A stretch of 64,000 nucleotides of DNA. Origin: Taenia hydatigena. Taxonomy: Eukaryota; Platyhelminthes; Cestoda; Cyclophyllidea; Taeniidae. The DNA lies in NCBI GenBank assembly GCA_036345935.2, contig JADWOT020000031.1, positions 295,851 through 359,850 of the forward strand, in the 5' to 3' direction. Both the position numbers and the translations under genes were made by a program. The notes beneath the pieces were generated by a model. It searched no databases and was not told the DNA's origin. It was given only the letters and a program-made list of their open reading frames with translations. This document shows positions 35,860 to 47,516 of the stretch, one piece after another (the first letter of the stretch is position 1; each line of letters starts with the position of its first letter).

Positions 35860-36530
35860 GGGGCTTTTTCTTATATTCAACATGTTTTTGTTAGTCTGCT
35901 TTAATCTGTATCTACTTAATCTTTGGTGCGTTTGCCTAATTTTTTGCCTGCGCATGTAGTTTTAGTCGTAATTAAATCTTTTAGTTTTGCCGCGCCTGAT
36001 GCTTTAAGAGTCCCTTTTCACAGCTGAAGTCTAGAGGTCTAAGGTCTGTAGAGACGATATTTTAATCTGTTTCGATATGGAATTGCTTACTCTTTGGTGC
36101 CATTTGTTTGTTTCTTTTGTAAACGCTTGTGGAAGTATTCGTAATTAAGTCTTACAATTAGTTGCGGCTATGTTAAGGAAGCCTATTTTTGCAGAACAGG
36201 CTAAGAAAGCTTGGGACTGCAGGCATGCTTTTTCTTATTCGTTTTGATCCAAATTTGTTTAGACTAAATGTATCGGTGGCTTGCTACATTTTGTAAGTGC
36301 CTGATGTAATTTTCATTATAAAATGTCATGATTTAAATGTGGCTGCTAATTGCGGAGTCCCTGTTAGAAAAGAAAGCTGAGAGGGCTCGCGCATGTAGAT
36401 GCGCTGTTTCTTATTCGTAGCAATCCATAATTAATTTGGTTTGCATCTTAGCAGCTTGTTTCCTTTTGAAAATGCTTGCTGACCATGGGCCTTCTCAAAT
36501 GCTTCTGACTTCGAATCGTGAAGTAAAGGC
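35860..36530 (+). repeat. Second decayed tandem array, about four units near 175 bp
   Basis: The anchor ctttggtgc and its variants falls at about 35921, 36092, 36271 and 36447, with spacings of 171, 179 and 176. Around it each unit has ttcttattcg, ttttaatctg, a tgtttccttttgtaa block, a gtaattaa block and a terminal gag.gagtccc/aagaaagctga block. The unit sequence differs from the neighbouring array at 34640-35790, but the period is almost the same, so the two may be diverged branches of one family. Confidence 0.65.
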
Positions 36531-39500
36531 ACAAATTTAAACTTTGCGTGCGTAGTATTGAGAAGGGCGCAGATAATGGATTGCATTTTATGCCACTTAA
36601 AGAAAGTTTTGGTCTTTGAAGAACTTTTTTGCTACTGCTTAATGGCTATTGTTGGGAATGTTGTGTAAACTTAGTTCTTTGCACTGCATTTGCTGTGGTC
36701 ACGGTGGTCGATTATGAATGGAAGTAGCGTTGGTGCTGGTTCCGAATAAACTCATTTTATTTGGTGGGCAGTAGGCGTCCCTACACAATGTTTATTTGAT
36801 TGGCAAACGGTTCGATTAATCATCGGCTTGGTCATGTTAATTGTTAACCGTTTTGCCTGCAGACAGTGGCTTCTAGTAAGGAGAGCGTGAAAATCAATCC
36901 AACGAAGACTTAGTACATTTGGATGCTGCGTCTCTCCACCCTGCTTTAAACAGCGGTCGCACGCATCATAACTTCATCTTTTTAATTACTGTGGCAGTGA
37001 AAGCCCAGCCACGCCGTACCCTCTTCTCGTAGTCATGGCAACAATCTCAACTTACAGCTGTTTATGTTGCCTTCGGTTAGACTGATGGCAGCATCGGTTG
37101 AAAAGCTGGCGACCCTGTGTGGGTGATTCTTATTGTTTCCTTCCAGATACAACTGCTTCATCCACTCTGCTTTCACTACTGTTCAAGTGTTATTCTATTA
37201 TTACTCTTTTCCTTCATGATTGTTTTGTCTGGACGAGGTAGCAGGAGTTAAAAAGGATAAACCATATCAATTTAACTCTAGCTGGTTTCGCCTTGGGACA
37301 TTTTCCAATGCTCTCTGAGATTTTTTTCCTCCCAGAACTTCGCACAGGTTGGTGCGTTTTTGTGCATGCATTCCAAATTTTTGGCACTTAACTGAACTCC
37401 ATGTGCATGCCTTATTGCTGATTGTCGGGATCTTGTGGTAGGTCGTAAGAAGGAGTTGAGTTTTATGCGCTCCTCACGGGAGTTATTGGCTGCGATGCTG
37501 AAAATTGTACCTAGGCTCGTGCCAACCACTGCCTCTTAGTTAAATATTCCTTGGAAGCCTCCACCATTAGCGCTTTCCATCCTTCTATCTCTTCGTATTC
37601 ATTTAATTAACTCCAGTTAACCACACGTGGTGTTGTGTTAGTCCATGTGCTGATCATGCATAGGCATGCTGGCCTTAGTTAGTAGCTCTAATACAACCCA
37701 AGAGGGTGATAACTGAAAGGCCATATTCATCTTAATATGACCTAGATGATGGCGGAGGAAAGCATGCCCGACCTTAAGTACAAATCTTGCCTTTGCCATC
37801 AATTAGGACGTTCCGGGTGGTTAGTTTTTACCCTGAATTGCCACGATTGGATTTAGTCCCCGACTGCATGAAGCTCGTGGGTTGAGCAATTATCCTTGGC
37901 AGGAAACAGCTCATCTGCAACGAGGGCATCAATGTATTGCTAATTTTCAGTTATTGGGTGCCATGGCCCTGCACCATTTCATTATTAGGTCTATACAGAA
38001 GTCTACACCTCCCTCCAATATGAACCCCACCACCATTGCTTTTTGTAAAAATGGACTGAAGAAAATTAAGCAGAAGCGGCAAAAGGAACGGCAATTACGC
38101 CTGGTGATTTAATTTGCGGGTATCGAAGGCAAATGTCTAGTATAGAAGGGACCCATGCGCATTAGTGACACCCCTGCAATATTTGCACCTCTGTCTTTAG
38201 CTAACATAAGATACTATCAAATAGCATTGTGCGACCGAATAAGGTGAATATCCATTTCATCCCTTGATGTTGAGATGAGCTCTAGTAATGGCTCATTTAA
38301 CTGCTTCATTAGTAGCACATTAACTTCACTCTTTAAACCGATTTCTCATTCGCACTTAGGCTTACTCGTTCAGGCAGTACACTTCAAAAACGGATTCCAT
38401 GAGTTGACTTCAAACACCCTTTTAGAAGAAACTAAAGTTGTTAAACCTATTTGTTAATCATCCCGTAGGCGACAAGCTGTAAAATTCGAAGTACAACACT
38501 ATATAGATTGAGGTTTCCGATTAGACTGGCGATGAATATTTGGTAAACAAACTAATGGGCTATTGAGGGAGCACATATAAAGGCCACTTGCTTAATTAAT
38601 TGGAAATTGATGAATGGGTGCGTATGTGGGCAAACGGGCTACCAAAAATGGGACTATAGAATAATATGAACTGCACTTGTTTAGTGCTCTACTCTATTGT
38701 TTGGCTGGAGTGATTCAAAAAAAGAAGAATTGAACTGGTAGTCCCATGCTGCATGGGTAGTTGCAGCGTACGTACGCTTAGCTATTTGGATGGTCGGGGT
38801 GCACTGCCGCGTACCATCGATAAAGAACACGGTAGAGTGCATGAACGCTTACACTTCTTGCCATTAATGAGCAGCAACCTTCAACCTCAGCACCTAGGTC
38901 CTCTTTGCCAATGTTACTTTTAAGTACCATCATTGCCGCTACGCCAATTATGCAAACGACGTTTTTTACATTAAACGCTTGCCTGCTCAGGTGTTTAAGG
39001 TACGTAGCTAGAACTTGGGGAATGACACCTTCCTTTCTAATAGCCATATCTCCAGCACAACCTACCCCGTGCCTGTCCATGTTCTACAGCGGTCACCTGC
39101 TTCATTGGTTAAAAATGTCTGATTTTTAAGTGTTTCACCCACGAGGCAAGTTACTTAATGTGGGTGATGCTCGTTATAGTTTTAGCCAAATACCGTTTCG
39201 ATCTCCTGCAAATCACTTTTATTTTATTGGCATGAAGGTGCCTTTTAAAAGCGCTAGTCTTAATGAAATCTAACGCTATTTCCTTTGGTGTCGAAGGGCT
39301 GCCTACTGGTGCCCATTAGGATACCGCAAGAAAGGAAACTTTAAAAGCTGCTAAGATTTTAGTAAAGATTGTCAATATCGAGAAAATTCTTTTGACCTAA
39401 TGGATTTCTCCATGCAGCATCACTGACAGGCATTTCATAAGCTTTGCAAATCCGATCTTATTTAATCACACACTCATATTGAATTCTGAGCTTCACCTGA

Positions 39501-40645
39501 TGTTGTGAAGCAGCCGTTCCAAATGCAGCATTGGCTATTGAGCTCTGATTTCAATGGGCATGATATCAACAGCACGTGATAAAATAGCGATCCACCACTT
39601 TTGCTGAGTCAAATTTCAGCTGCAACTGCGTCCACCAGTGGCTAGTTTGGAGTGTGTTCGATAGCATTTTTACTTGAAGGAACTGCATAGTTTCCTTAAG
39701 CAGCATAGCGTTCCAAGCTTCTTTCTCCTACCACTCCTCATGCTTTTCTGCCCAAATACCCGCTCATCTGCCTATCTAATCATGCATTAAACAAAAATAA
39801 TTAAGATTAATTCACTCAGAAATGAATAAGACATGCCTGCAATTCATTGAAAAACAAAAAAACCTACACATTCCTTTCCATACACACACATAGAGCCTAA
39901 AAAGCTAAAAAGGTGAAAGGCTAAAATGACTTTAATAAGCGCCATCGACGTCTAAGTGCTTTATTGTAGGGTCGTCCACTGGCAGTTGCGTCAGAAACGT
40001 GTTTGTTGCGATAGACAGTTATGGCTATAAACTACATACTCAAGGTTTGCTGAGAATCCCTTTGTTATCATTTTGAATTTGATGGATGTACAAATTCCCC
40101 TTCAGGTGCCAATTGACGCATCGCTTGGTAGCGTGGAGGAGAGATCTGCATGCTGCAAGCAAATATCAAAGCAAAGACCTAGCTGAATTTAGAGTGAAAT
40201 TTGCAATAACGAATTTAAACTAAGGTCCGGTTTCTCACCTAGGCGTGGGGCAGAACGTGCACTAGCGTTAAAATCAACCGTCTGATTCTTCTTGATAGCA
40301 GTGCTGGCATTACTGATAGCCTTGGCCGACTTATACTCCACACCAAAACCACAAAATTCGAACCTTTTTCATGGGCTGCTTGGGACGTCGATTTGAGAAG
40401 CTGAAAGAAACAAAAGGGCGTCTATTAGGACCATATTTATAAGAAGGGGAATCGGGCATCTACTTACAAAGGCAAGCTTTTGACACTTGTTTATCTGCAT
40501 TGACTTAATGGATGTGGATAGCTGAGGGTCATTCAGGTTATCCAATGGGTGAACTCGATTCTGTGCATAACCCAACCTATCGGCATCAAGGCTAAGAACA
40601 GAATGTACCTCCTATTAACCTTTAAGCCCTTAACGGTGACTGTAG
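36531..40645. other. No gene recognised
   Basis: The most protein-like frame is 37278-37529 on the minus strand (83 codons, basic, with LRPTTRSRQSAIRHAHG), which starts at a GTG-type codon and has no known domain. Frames at 38778-39080 (-) and 38905-39129 (+) overlap on opposite strands and are anonymous. Confidence 0.4.
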
Positions 40646-42050
40646 GTGCAAAATATAGCCTCCTGCACAAAAACCAAATCACAAAATAAGAAGATAGAGA
40701 TTGACAATAATAAACTTAAAATTATTAATCAAATTGCGGAGCAATTGCTAAACCCTTCTACTAAATTTGAGAGCTTGATAGCAAATGAATGGAAACTTGC
40801 CTCTTGGACTGTCAAAATGTGTATGTCACACATTGTACGCTACCCGAAATACGGTCGGTAGGTCCGAGTGCAGGTCCCGTTTTTCAAATGGCAGAAGATT
40901 GGATAGAAATTTTCGCGATTCTACTCTGGCAAATGAACCGCCCACCGCTACTCCAGATGGAACTTCTTCTTCTTGCTGACTACTTGCGAGGCATTAAGGG
41001 AAGATCAGTGAGCCCATATTTGTTTGGTCGCTGCACCGAATGGTTCCCAATCACCTGTCACAATCAGAGTGCCTTCCCGGAAGTTTAGGGCAGCAATAAA
41101 CACTTTCGCTGCTGCTAGGATGATTGACTTAGCTGCAGTTTGTAAGCGACATTTTAGTCCTCATAGTTATAAAAATTTCGGTGGAAATCAGGAGCGGTCA
41201 GATGTGGAGTAAAATACGTCCTCTCATTGCAGTCAATTCGGCAGTATCTTGATGGCAGGCAAAGTAGATCTTGGTGGTAAGGATAGCGTATCATGGAGCC
41301 TGCATTTTTTGAATGTGGGACCACCTCTTAATAAAAATCTGCGGAATATGGCGAAGCGTCGAAGGCCGGCCCTGAGTACTGTGCTGGCATTAAAATGTCT
41401 TACAAGTTCAGTGTCTCGGCTGGCAAAATATATATGCGTCAGGTGAAAAAGTGCGTACGACCGCCAAAGTCGACATCCGGGGTAGTTGGGGAGAAAACAG
41501 TAACTGTCACTTTATATGTGACGACCACACGTGATATCCACCCATTAAAACGTCTTGATAAAAGTTTTGAAAAATGGAAAAATAGAACAAGAGCAGACTA
41601 GCCTAATTGATAACAAGTATTTTATAAGTGTATGCCAAGAAAAAAACTGGTTTTAATGAATAGACGGGACCGCGGCCTATGCGCTGCGTATATATTCCAT
41701 GTAGGGGCTTTGGCTGCGATTGGCAGGTATATGGTAATAGTAATGCCCTTAAAACGAGTTTCACCTCAATCGATCAGCATGGCTTAACAGTTAGGGTATA
41801 AACAAATATAAATGGATTGAAACGATGCATTAATGGCGTGTGTGGTGTAAGCTCAGTAGAGTTTGAAGTTAGCAAAAGTCACGACGACCCAAAGAAATTG
41901 GACAGACAGTTGATGGAGTTCAAGCAAAGCAAAGCAACGCTCTATAATAAAAAAAATATTATTACGTTTTACTTCAAGAGCAAAGTTTTGGAGCTGCTTG
42001 GGACCTACAGAGGTTTAGGAATTACAAAGCATACAAGCAGCCTGGTCTAA
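40646..42050 (+). pseudogene. Chain of plus-strand open segments, possible decayed gene, unidentified
   Basis: Six open segments follow each other on the same strand with small overlaps in shifting frames: 40646-40861 (KKIEIDNNKLKIINQIAEQ), 40789-41088, 41024-41212, 41249-41446, 41395-41601 (GEKTVTVTLYVTTTRDIHP) and 41817-42050. Compositions are balanced and charged, unlike the low-complexity chance frames elsewhere. Such a pattern fits a coding sequence broken by indels. I recognise no domain, and the alternative is a chance cluster. Confidence 0.25.
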
Positions 42051-44051
42051 AAAAGTAAACGTTGCCGAGATATTCAGTGCATATGCGTCATTCGAAGTGT
42101 TTTGTTAACAAATGCGCTGAAAATGTGTGACCTTACGTTATTCCCGCAATCAAACTTACACAGAACGGAAAGCACTGTCTCGTGCATGGAAGTAGACGAA
42201 CTCAGGCGGTGGCGGCACACCCGCATAATCTCTGAACTACGTCAGAAGAGAGTCAGATGTCGATTTCATCCCTGTCTTCCGTTATAAACAATAAGATAAT
42301 GCGCAGTGAGCTTAATCCTTACCCCATAGAAGCAACTGATTCTTTAGACCGCTTTAACCTTACATCCCTTCAGCATTTTTTAGCACATAAGATCACAACT
42401 CATCAGAGTGGTTAGTGTTCGGGAAAGATTCAGCCTGCTTTAGACTAAATAGAAGACCGTCAAAGCTATTGGACAAAATTGCAAGTGCGATTTGTGTCAC
42501 AGAAATTAAGGGCAGCCATTCTTTAGCAGTAGTGGCTAGAGAGGCTGATACATCTCAAAGTTTCTTTACATGTAAGCGTTAGACTTGGTCTCGTAGCAGC
42601 TTAGGTTGGAGAGAATTTTCAAATCAGATGTGCAACTATCTTCGTAAGGCACGGAATACCAAGGAAAATGCCACTTGCTCCTGCGGTAGCAGGGATGACA
42701 TTCGTTAGCAAGAGATTTGTTGTGCTTTGTGATAGTGAATGGCTTTAAGGACACATAAGAGAAGAATTTAATGGGAGTTGACGTTTGTCGAGTCGGTTTT
42801 ATTAATATGCTGATAGGGGCCAGCGACAAATAATCACGTAGCAATTTGACAGATGAATTACATCAAGAGATTGACATATTTTAATGCTAAATTTGTCAAA
42901 AGATTAAGGGTTCTACAATTTGAGCTGTGTCGAGTCCCAATTTATACGTCAGTATGCCATTATTAGTGTAATTATGATCTAATTAATAAAATGTGATGAA
43001 AGCACATTGATAAAAGGAACAGAGAGTATTAAATACAAGTAAATAGGGAGAAATAAGCATTGGTCCTTGCAGCCCATCATTACCGAAGGGAACTAGCCCA
43101 TACTAAGGCAAATTTTATTTGAATCGTGTTGAGGGCAGAGATTTCGATTGATCTCACCGTGATCACAGCAAATCGGTTCAATCCTTACCGTCCTGTCCGA
43201 TAATGCTGTTCACTAACATTAAACCCGTAATCCTCTGTGCGGAGTGGCATGCCGCAGCGAAATTGGCATCGGCACTAGTGTCTTTTTTACTGCTAAAGGA
43301 ATGATGTTACTGAAGCAGCCTTCACGCGACTTTAATCGATGTCATGTAGAACAAATTACTGCTTGTTGGTGTCGGTTTAAAACAAAACCCACTGTCACTG
43401 CTTTACGCGTTCAACAAGCCTAATTGCCATCGAAACCGAAGGTCGATGTGACGAGAGATATATTGGGACTGGGGCAGACTAGTTTTAATTTAGTCACTAA
43501 TGCTGCGACCCAACAAATGTCGATCCACTAAAGAACCTCGCCTATAGGGCGCGCAATGTCGTTTTGAGGGATCGCGTATTTTGTCACCTATAAAGAGGTC
43601 TGACAATTGGGGTCTGTGAGTAATGGTAAATGTTCCGGAAAAAAGTGAAGTCCGTGTAATTAATGCAAGCAGAAGTGGCGAATTCGATCGGCGCCACAAA
43701 CTGAGATATTCTTTTTAGAAGAAGTGCATAGTACTTAGGGCCATACACATTCAAGCAGTTTTGTGTAGGGAAAATTGGAAGAGAGGAGAAAAGCCCTATC
43801 AAACACTCTTAAGAGCAAAAATTCATAATTTAAAAAAAATCCAGGACAAAGCCAATGACTAGAGCATGTTCGGATGTGCTACATCATTTATTTAACAAAT
43901 CTTCTAGTGTAATTTCGATGAAGCCAGAAGTCAATGTGTCAGAGACTACGTGCAAAACCTTTGGTTCGAGCAAATGAGGCCATGATCCCATGGGGTCATC
44001 CGTATATGTGTCAGTGCTCACAACATAGCGTAAGTTAGAATGTGTTTGCGG
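42051..44051. other. No gene recognised
   Basis: Frames are below 95 codons (for example 42566-42844 and 43490-43699 on the minus strand) without motifs. A ggttcaatcc text at 43174 resembles a tRNA internal promoter, but no cloverleaf can be drawn. Confidence 0.5.
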
Positions 44052-44393
44052 TTATCTGGGCCAATTTACGCCATTTTGCCTCATGAGTACCCCATCGACC
44101 AGCCATGTCTGATCAGTTGATAACCCAAGGCATAACGAATGGCTGTCGTTAGCGAGATTGTAGTTAAAGTGGAAGTACATCCAATTCGCAGCTGTCTCGG
44201 CCACTGGATCTTTCGCCATTCTGAATCGTGTATTCTTTGGAGTGACCTCATTCGTCATTGGCATTGTTGTGCAAACTACCACATGTTCCGAAATTTGGGA
44301 CAAACCAACAGCCGTTTTTCTGCGTTTGCACAGGAGAACGCACAAAGTATCAATGCTTTTACGCCAAGGTGGGGTCATTTTAGTTCTTTCCAC
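44052..44393 (-). CDS. Uncharacterised 113-codon ORF related to 49083-49370
   Basis: The minus-strand frame ends with LANDSHSLCLGLSTDQTWLV followed by DGVLMRQNG. The minus-strand frame at 49083-49370 ends with the related SAHDCLSAGMILSTNQTRLA then GKGLL. DNA alignment (gaccagccatgtctgatcagttgata here against ggccagccttgtttgattagttgata there) supports common descent over about 200 bases. It may be a duplicated exon or transposon-derived. An internal ATG gives about 109 codons. There are no membrane segments. Function unknown. Confidence 0.3.
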   Translation of the reverse strand: MERTKMTPPWRKSIDTLCVLLCKRRKTAVGLSQISEHVVVCTTMPMTNEVTPKNTRFRMAKDPVAETAANWMYFHFNYNLANDSHSLCLGLSTDQTWLVDGVLMRQNGVNWPR

Positions 44394-45504
44394 AGAGGCA
44401 AGAATTATTTAAACCTCGGTATCTTTGTCGCACAAATCTTTTTAGGCACGTCTCAATAGTGTCAGGCTCCAGCAACTCTTCTTTGATTTTCGTAATTTTT
44501 GCCCTTTATCTCGCCTTAATTACACGCTTAGTCATTATTTTTCGCACCGCATTTTATTTACCCGGCATTCAAGTTATCAGCGATGGCACACTTCTCAAGC
44601 ATTACAAGCACAAAGTAATTCATAAAATAATATTGCTGTTTACCACCTAAACTGGCGTTACAAATGTTTTAGCAGCTCCTTATTTTGGCTTTGGTAAATC
44701 TTGTTCTCAGTATTCCATGTTGGAAGTGGGTCCATTCAACACCGCGTTTCTCCACTGCCTCGTTTCAGCACATCAGCTAATGGGCTTGGTTGGGCAAGCG
44801 TCTATGCCATCTGCTTTTTCCAAAACCACCTCCTGCTTTTATAGGAATGTTTTGAAGCCACTCGTTATCAAAACAATCAAACGGACACTTATCGACTGTT
44901 TTTATTGTCACCTATGCAAGACAAAGCCCACAAATTAGCGCAATTTGTAATAAGCTGAAACCTGGTGCAAAATGATGGCGATAAAGGACACTCTATCGCG
45001 GATTGTAGGAATGTGCCTTTCAATATACGATCACATTAAATTGGTCTAACAGAGACGGAGCCTACATCCGTTTGCTTGGAATGGATACCTATAAGATGGT
45101 TTCCTAAAGGAGGTATAGAGTACATTCATTCATTCATACCTCGTTGTTCAGCAAGAAAGACGTCTTAGAATTGCTTGCACCCCATTAAGCGTTGATTATT
45201 GCAGAATATTTAAATTTGACGATGAATGCGTCAAGTGAGATGGAATGTTTCGTGAAATCTCGCAGAGCCTTGGCGAATTTAATAGATCCACAATTACTGC
45301 TGTGCCAACGAATAGATAAAAAATGATGCATCGAGGGGTATGAAAGACAAATCAAATGGTCTGGACCGCTGAGATGAGGCTTCAAAAGTGGAATATATAT
45401 ACACGCTGAATGTGGCAGATACGGTAGCTCCAAATAAAAAAAAGAGGAACTCAATCCAATTAAAGCCCGATGAATCCAATGTAGGTAAATTGTTATTAGG
45501 AAAA
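44394..45504. other. No gene recognised
   Basis: Two short plus-strand frames (44459-44650, hydrophobic, and 44717-44938) have no known relatives. A ttcattcattcatacc run lies at 45125-45140. The A+T-rich flank leads into the minisatellite. Confidence 0.45.
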
Positions 45505-45835
45505 ATTAGATCCCCATCATTTGACTGCAGTGGAAGTAGTAGGGAACGCAGCTTCGTGGTCGCAGCATCTATTTCCATCATGTGACTGCAGTGGAAGTAA
45601 AGGGAGCGGAGCTTTCGTGGTCGCAGCATCGACCTCTATCATGTGACTGCAGTGGAAGTAGGGCGAGCGCAGCTTTCGTGGATGCAGCATCGATCTCCAT
45701 CATGTGACTGCAGTAGAAGTGGCGAGAGCGCAGCTTTCGTTGTTGCAGCATCGATCTCCAATTTCTGACTGCAGTGGAAGTGGGATGAGCGGAGCTTTCG
45801 ATTTTGCAGCATCGATCTCCATCATGTGAATGCAT
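45505..45835 (+). repeat. 61-bp minisatellite, five full units plus edges
   Basis: The block tgactgcagt starts at 45522, 45583, 45644, 45705 and 45766, with a sixth, degraded start at 45827, so the period is exactly 61 bases without indels. Each unit reads tgactgcagtggaagt, then a variable g-rich stretch, then ggagctttcgtggttgcagc, then atcgatctccatcatg. Unit-to-unit differences are mostly substitutions. Because 61 is not a multiple of three, the long minus-strand frames across it are by-products. Confidence 0.95.
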
Positions 45836-47010
45836 TTGAACTGACCAATGATACACTTTTGTTGCAGGCACGACAAATTTATTTTAAACACTCTCTTCCA
45901 TATCGTATGTGCAGCTCTTTCTCTAATAATTGGCACCGTTATAAAATTTTAAAATTTTGGGACTATGTCTCTATCATTGGCAAGCTAATGACGAATCGCT
46001 TTGAATGACTAGCTTTTAATCAGTGAAGGGAAAATAATGGCTTCCATTTGATTTATCAGTGGATATTTTGTTCTTGAGGAGAGCTGTTACTCACTTGCAT
46101 CATGTCTGTTAATATCTATGTGGAACAAAACCTTTCCACCGAATGACGGGAAAATCATACATTGTGATGAGAACGCATGAAGCGAGAATAACAAGCTTTG
46201 CAAAACAAGCTTTTCTAGCATTTAAATGACCCATAGCTAGCCTCACAGCAACAGCGCGTGCTATCGCGAGGAGATTGCTGGAGAAAACGAAATCGGATCT
46301 CTAAAAGCAAAAGTAAAGACTATACAGCGCATCTAATCCAGTGTTTTGGGCTTACAACCTAAGAAGTTTAGAGATTAAAACGTTAATTGCTCATTTAGCA
46401 TTTTACTCATGAAAGATAAACGCAGTTGATGATTGTTAGTATTAGCCTCAAAATGTCCCAAATCCAGTTTATATTATTTGGTCAAATTTGTAGCAATAAT
46501 ATGATGACCTTGCCAATGCATTCATGCCGACGAAGCCACCAAAGGCTGGCGAATTCGCTGTACTAAATCACTCGTAGACGCTAGATAGTAATCGTAGAAA
46601 GAAGCACGATCTAATGGCAGGCTTTAACATATTCGGTCTGTTAAAACTTGTTAATAAAGGTGGCCTCATGCCGTTGTGAAGCTGCATGCTTTAAATGCTC
46701 CGTCCAACTAGGTACTTATTTTCTCTCGTTGAGTAAGCCCCATCTAAACTCGTGGGCTGTTTTCAACTCACCTTCGTAGTGGTGATGGCAATTCTCTAGG
46801 TGTATGGGCCACTCAAAAGGGGAGCGTCTGGAAAGTCTGCTTCATTGCACCTATAAGAACTGAGACGACAAATGAACGCAACCCTCTTTGCAGGGTAGTT
46901 TTCCACTATTTATGACGCAAGAAAAACAAACTCTACTTTTTGCCCTGTGTTCAATACAGTGCAAATAAATTATGACTCTATCTAATCATTTTATTAGTTT
47001 TGGGGTATAA
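45836..47010. other. No gene recognised
   Basis: Only a 60-codon frame leaving the minisatellite (45826-46008) is open. No paired repeats. Confidence 0.5.
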
Positions 47011-47433
47011 ATGCCGAGGATGGGGGGACTAATTCCGTGTCTTTTGCACTCGAGTCTGCCGCGTGCACGACAGACAAAAGCCAGTAAATGTGGACTAACT
47101 CATTCAGACAATTTCATCAACTGCCTTTATTGTCCCTGTATCCACGTGCTAATGCGCACGTGTGCAATTTGTCCAGCTTCAAGCGTTTGCACCTGTAATA
47201 TGATGGTGATTTTAAAAGGACGTTGCTCACCATACTTTGCTCAAGCCACGGCAGATTACGATTTGGTTGGCTTCGTTTTATTGGCCCATTTGAACAGTAT
47301 TTGGAGACCACCAACATGCTGTCTCAGCCGCGTTTTCACCATGTTGTCCATTTATTTGTTGGATGCTTGGCAGGTGGAACAACTGAATGTAGATGCATTG
47401 CAGAGCATATGTGGGGTGCAATGGGCATATTGA
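47011..47433 (+). CDS. 140-codon ORF with a dense cysteine cluster, unidentified
   Basis: Seven cysteines fall within 25 residues at 47122-47196, arranged CxxCxC, then CAIC, then CTC, with one more a little later at GRC. The spacing resembles paired zinc-binding knuckles but fits no family I can name. The frame starts at an ATG in aaatgccgagg. A second frame (47223-47516, 97 codons) overlaps its 3' half, and neither can be preferred. It may be chance; the cysteine density is the only reason to list it. Confidence 0.22.
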   Translation: MPRMGGLIPCLLHSSLPRARQTKASKCGLTHSDNFINCLYCPCIHVLMRTCAICPASSVCTCNMMVILKGRCSPYFAQATADYDLVGFVLLAHLNSIWRPPTCCLSRVFTMLSIYLLDAWQVEQLNVDALQSICGVQWAY

Positions 47434-47516
47434 AATTGTCACAGTTTGCGCATGCCTTGCATTTCGTGAACGTAGGGCTCTTGAATTTCGTTAAAGTATT
47501 CGTGAGCCAATCCTAA

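Noticed and set aside
43171..43185. tRNA-like internal promoter text ggttcaatcc
   Set aside because: No matching A box, acceptor stem or cloverleaf can be drawn upstream.
44052..44393. Serine-protease-like reading of the 44-kb frame
   Set aside because: Residues such as HFNYNLAND and WLVDGVL recall parts of chymotrypsin-like domains, but they are in the wrong order and the catalytic motifs are absent.
45294..45936. Three long minus-strand frames rich in repeated SS, LPLQSHD and CCN text
   Set aside because: They are the three frames of the 61-bp minisatellite. The unit length is not a multiple of three, so no repeated protein would result.
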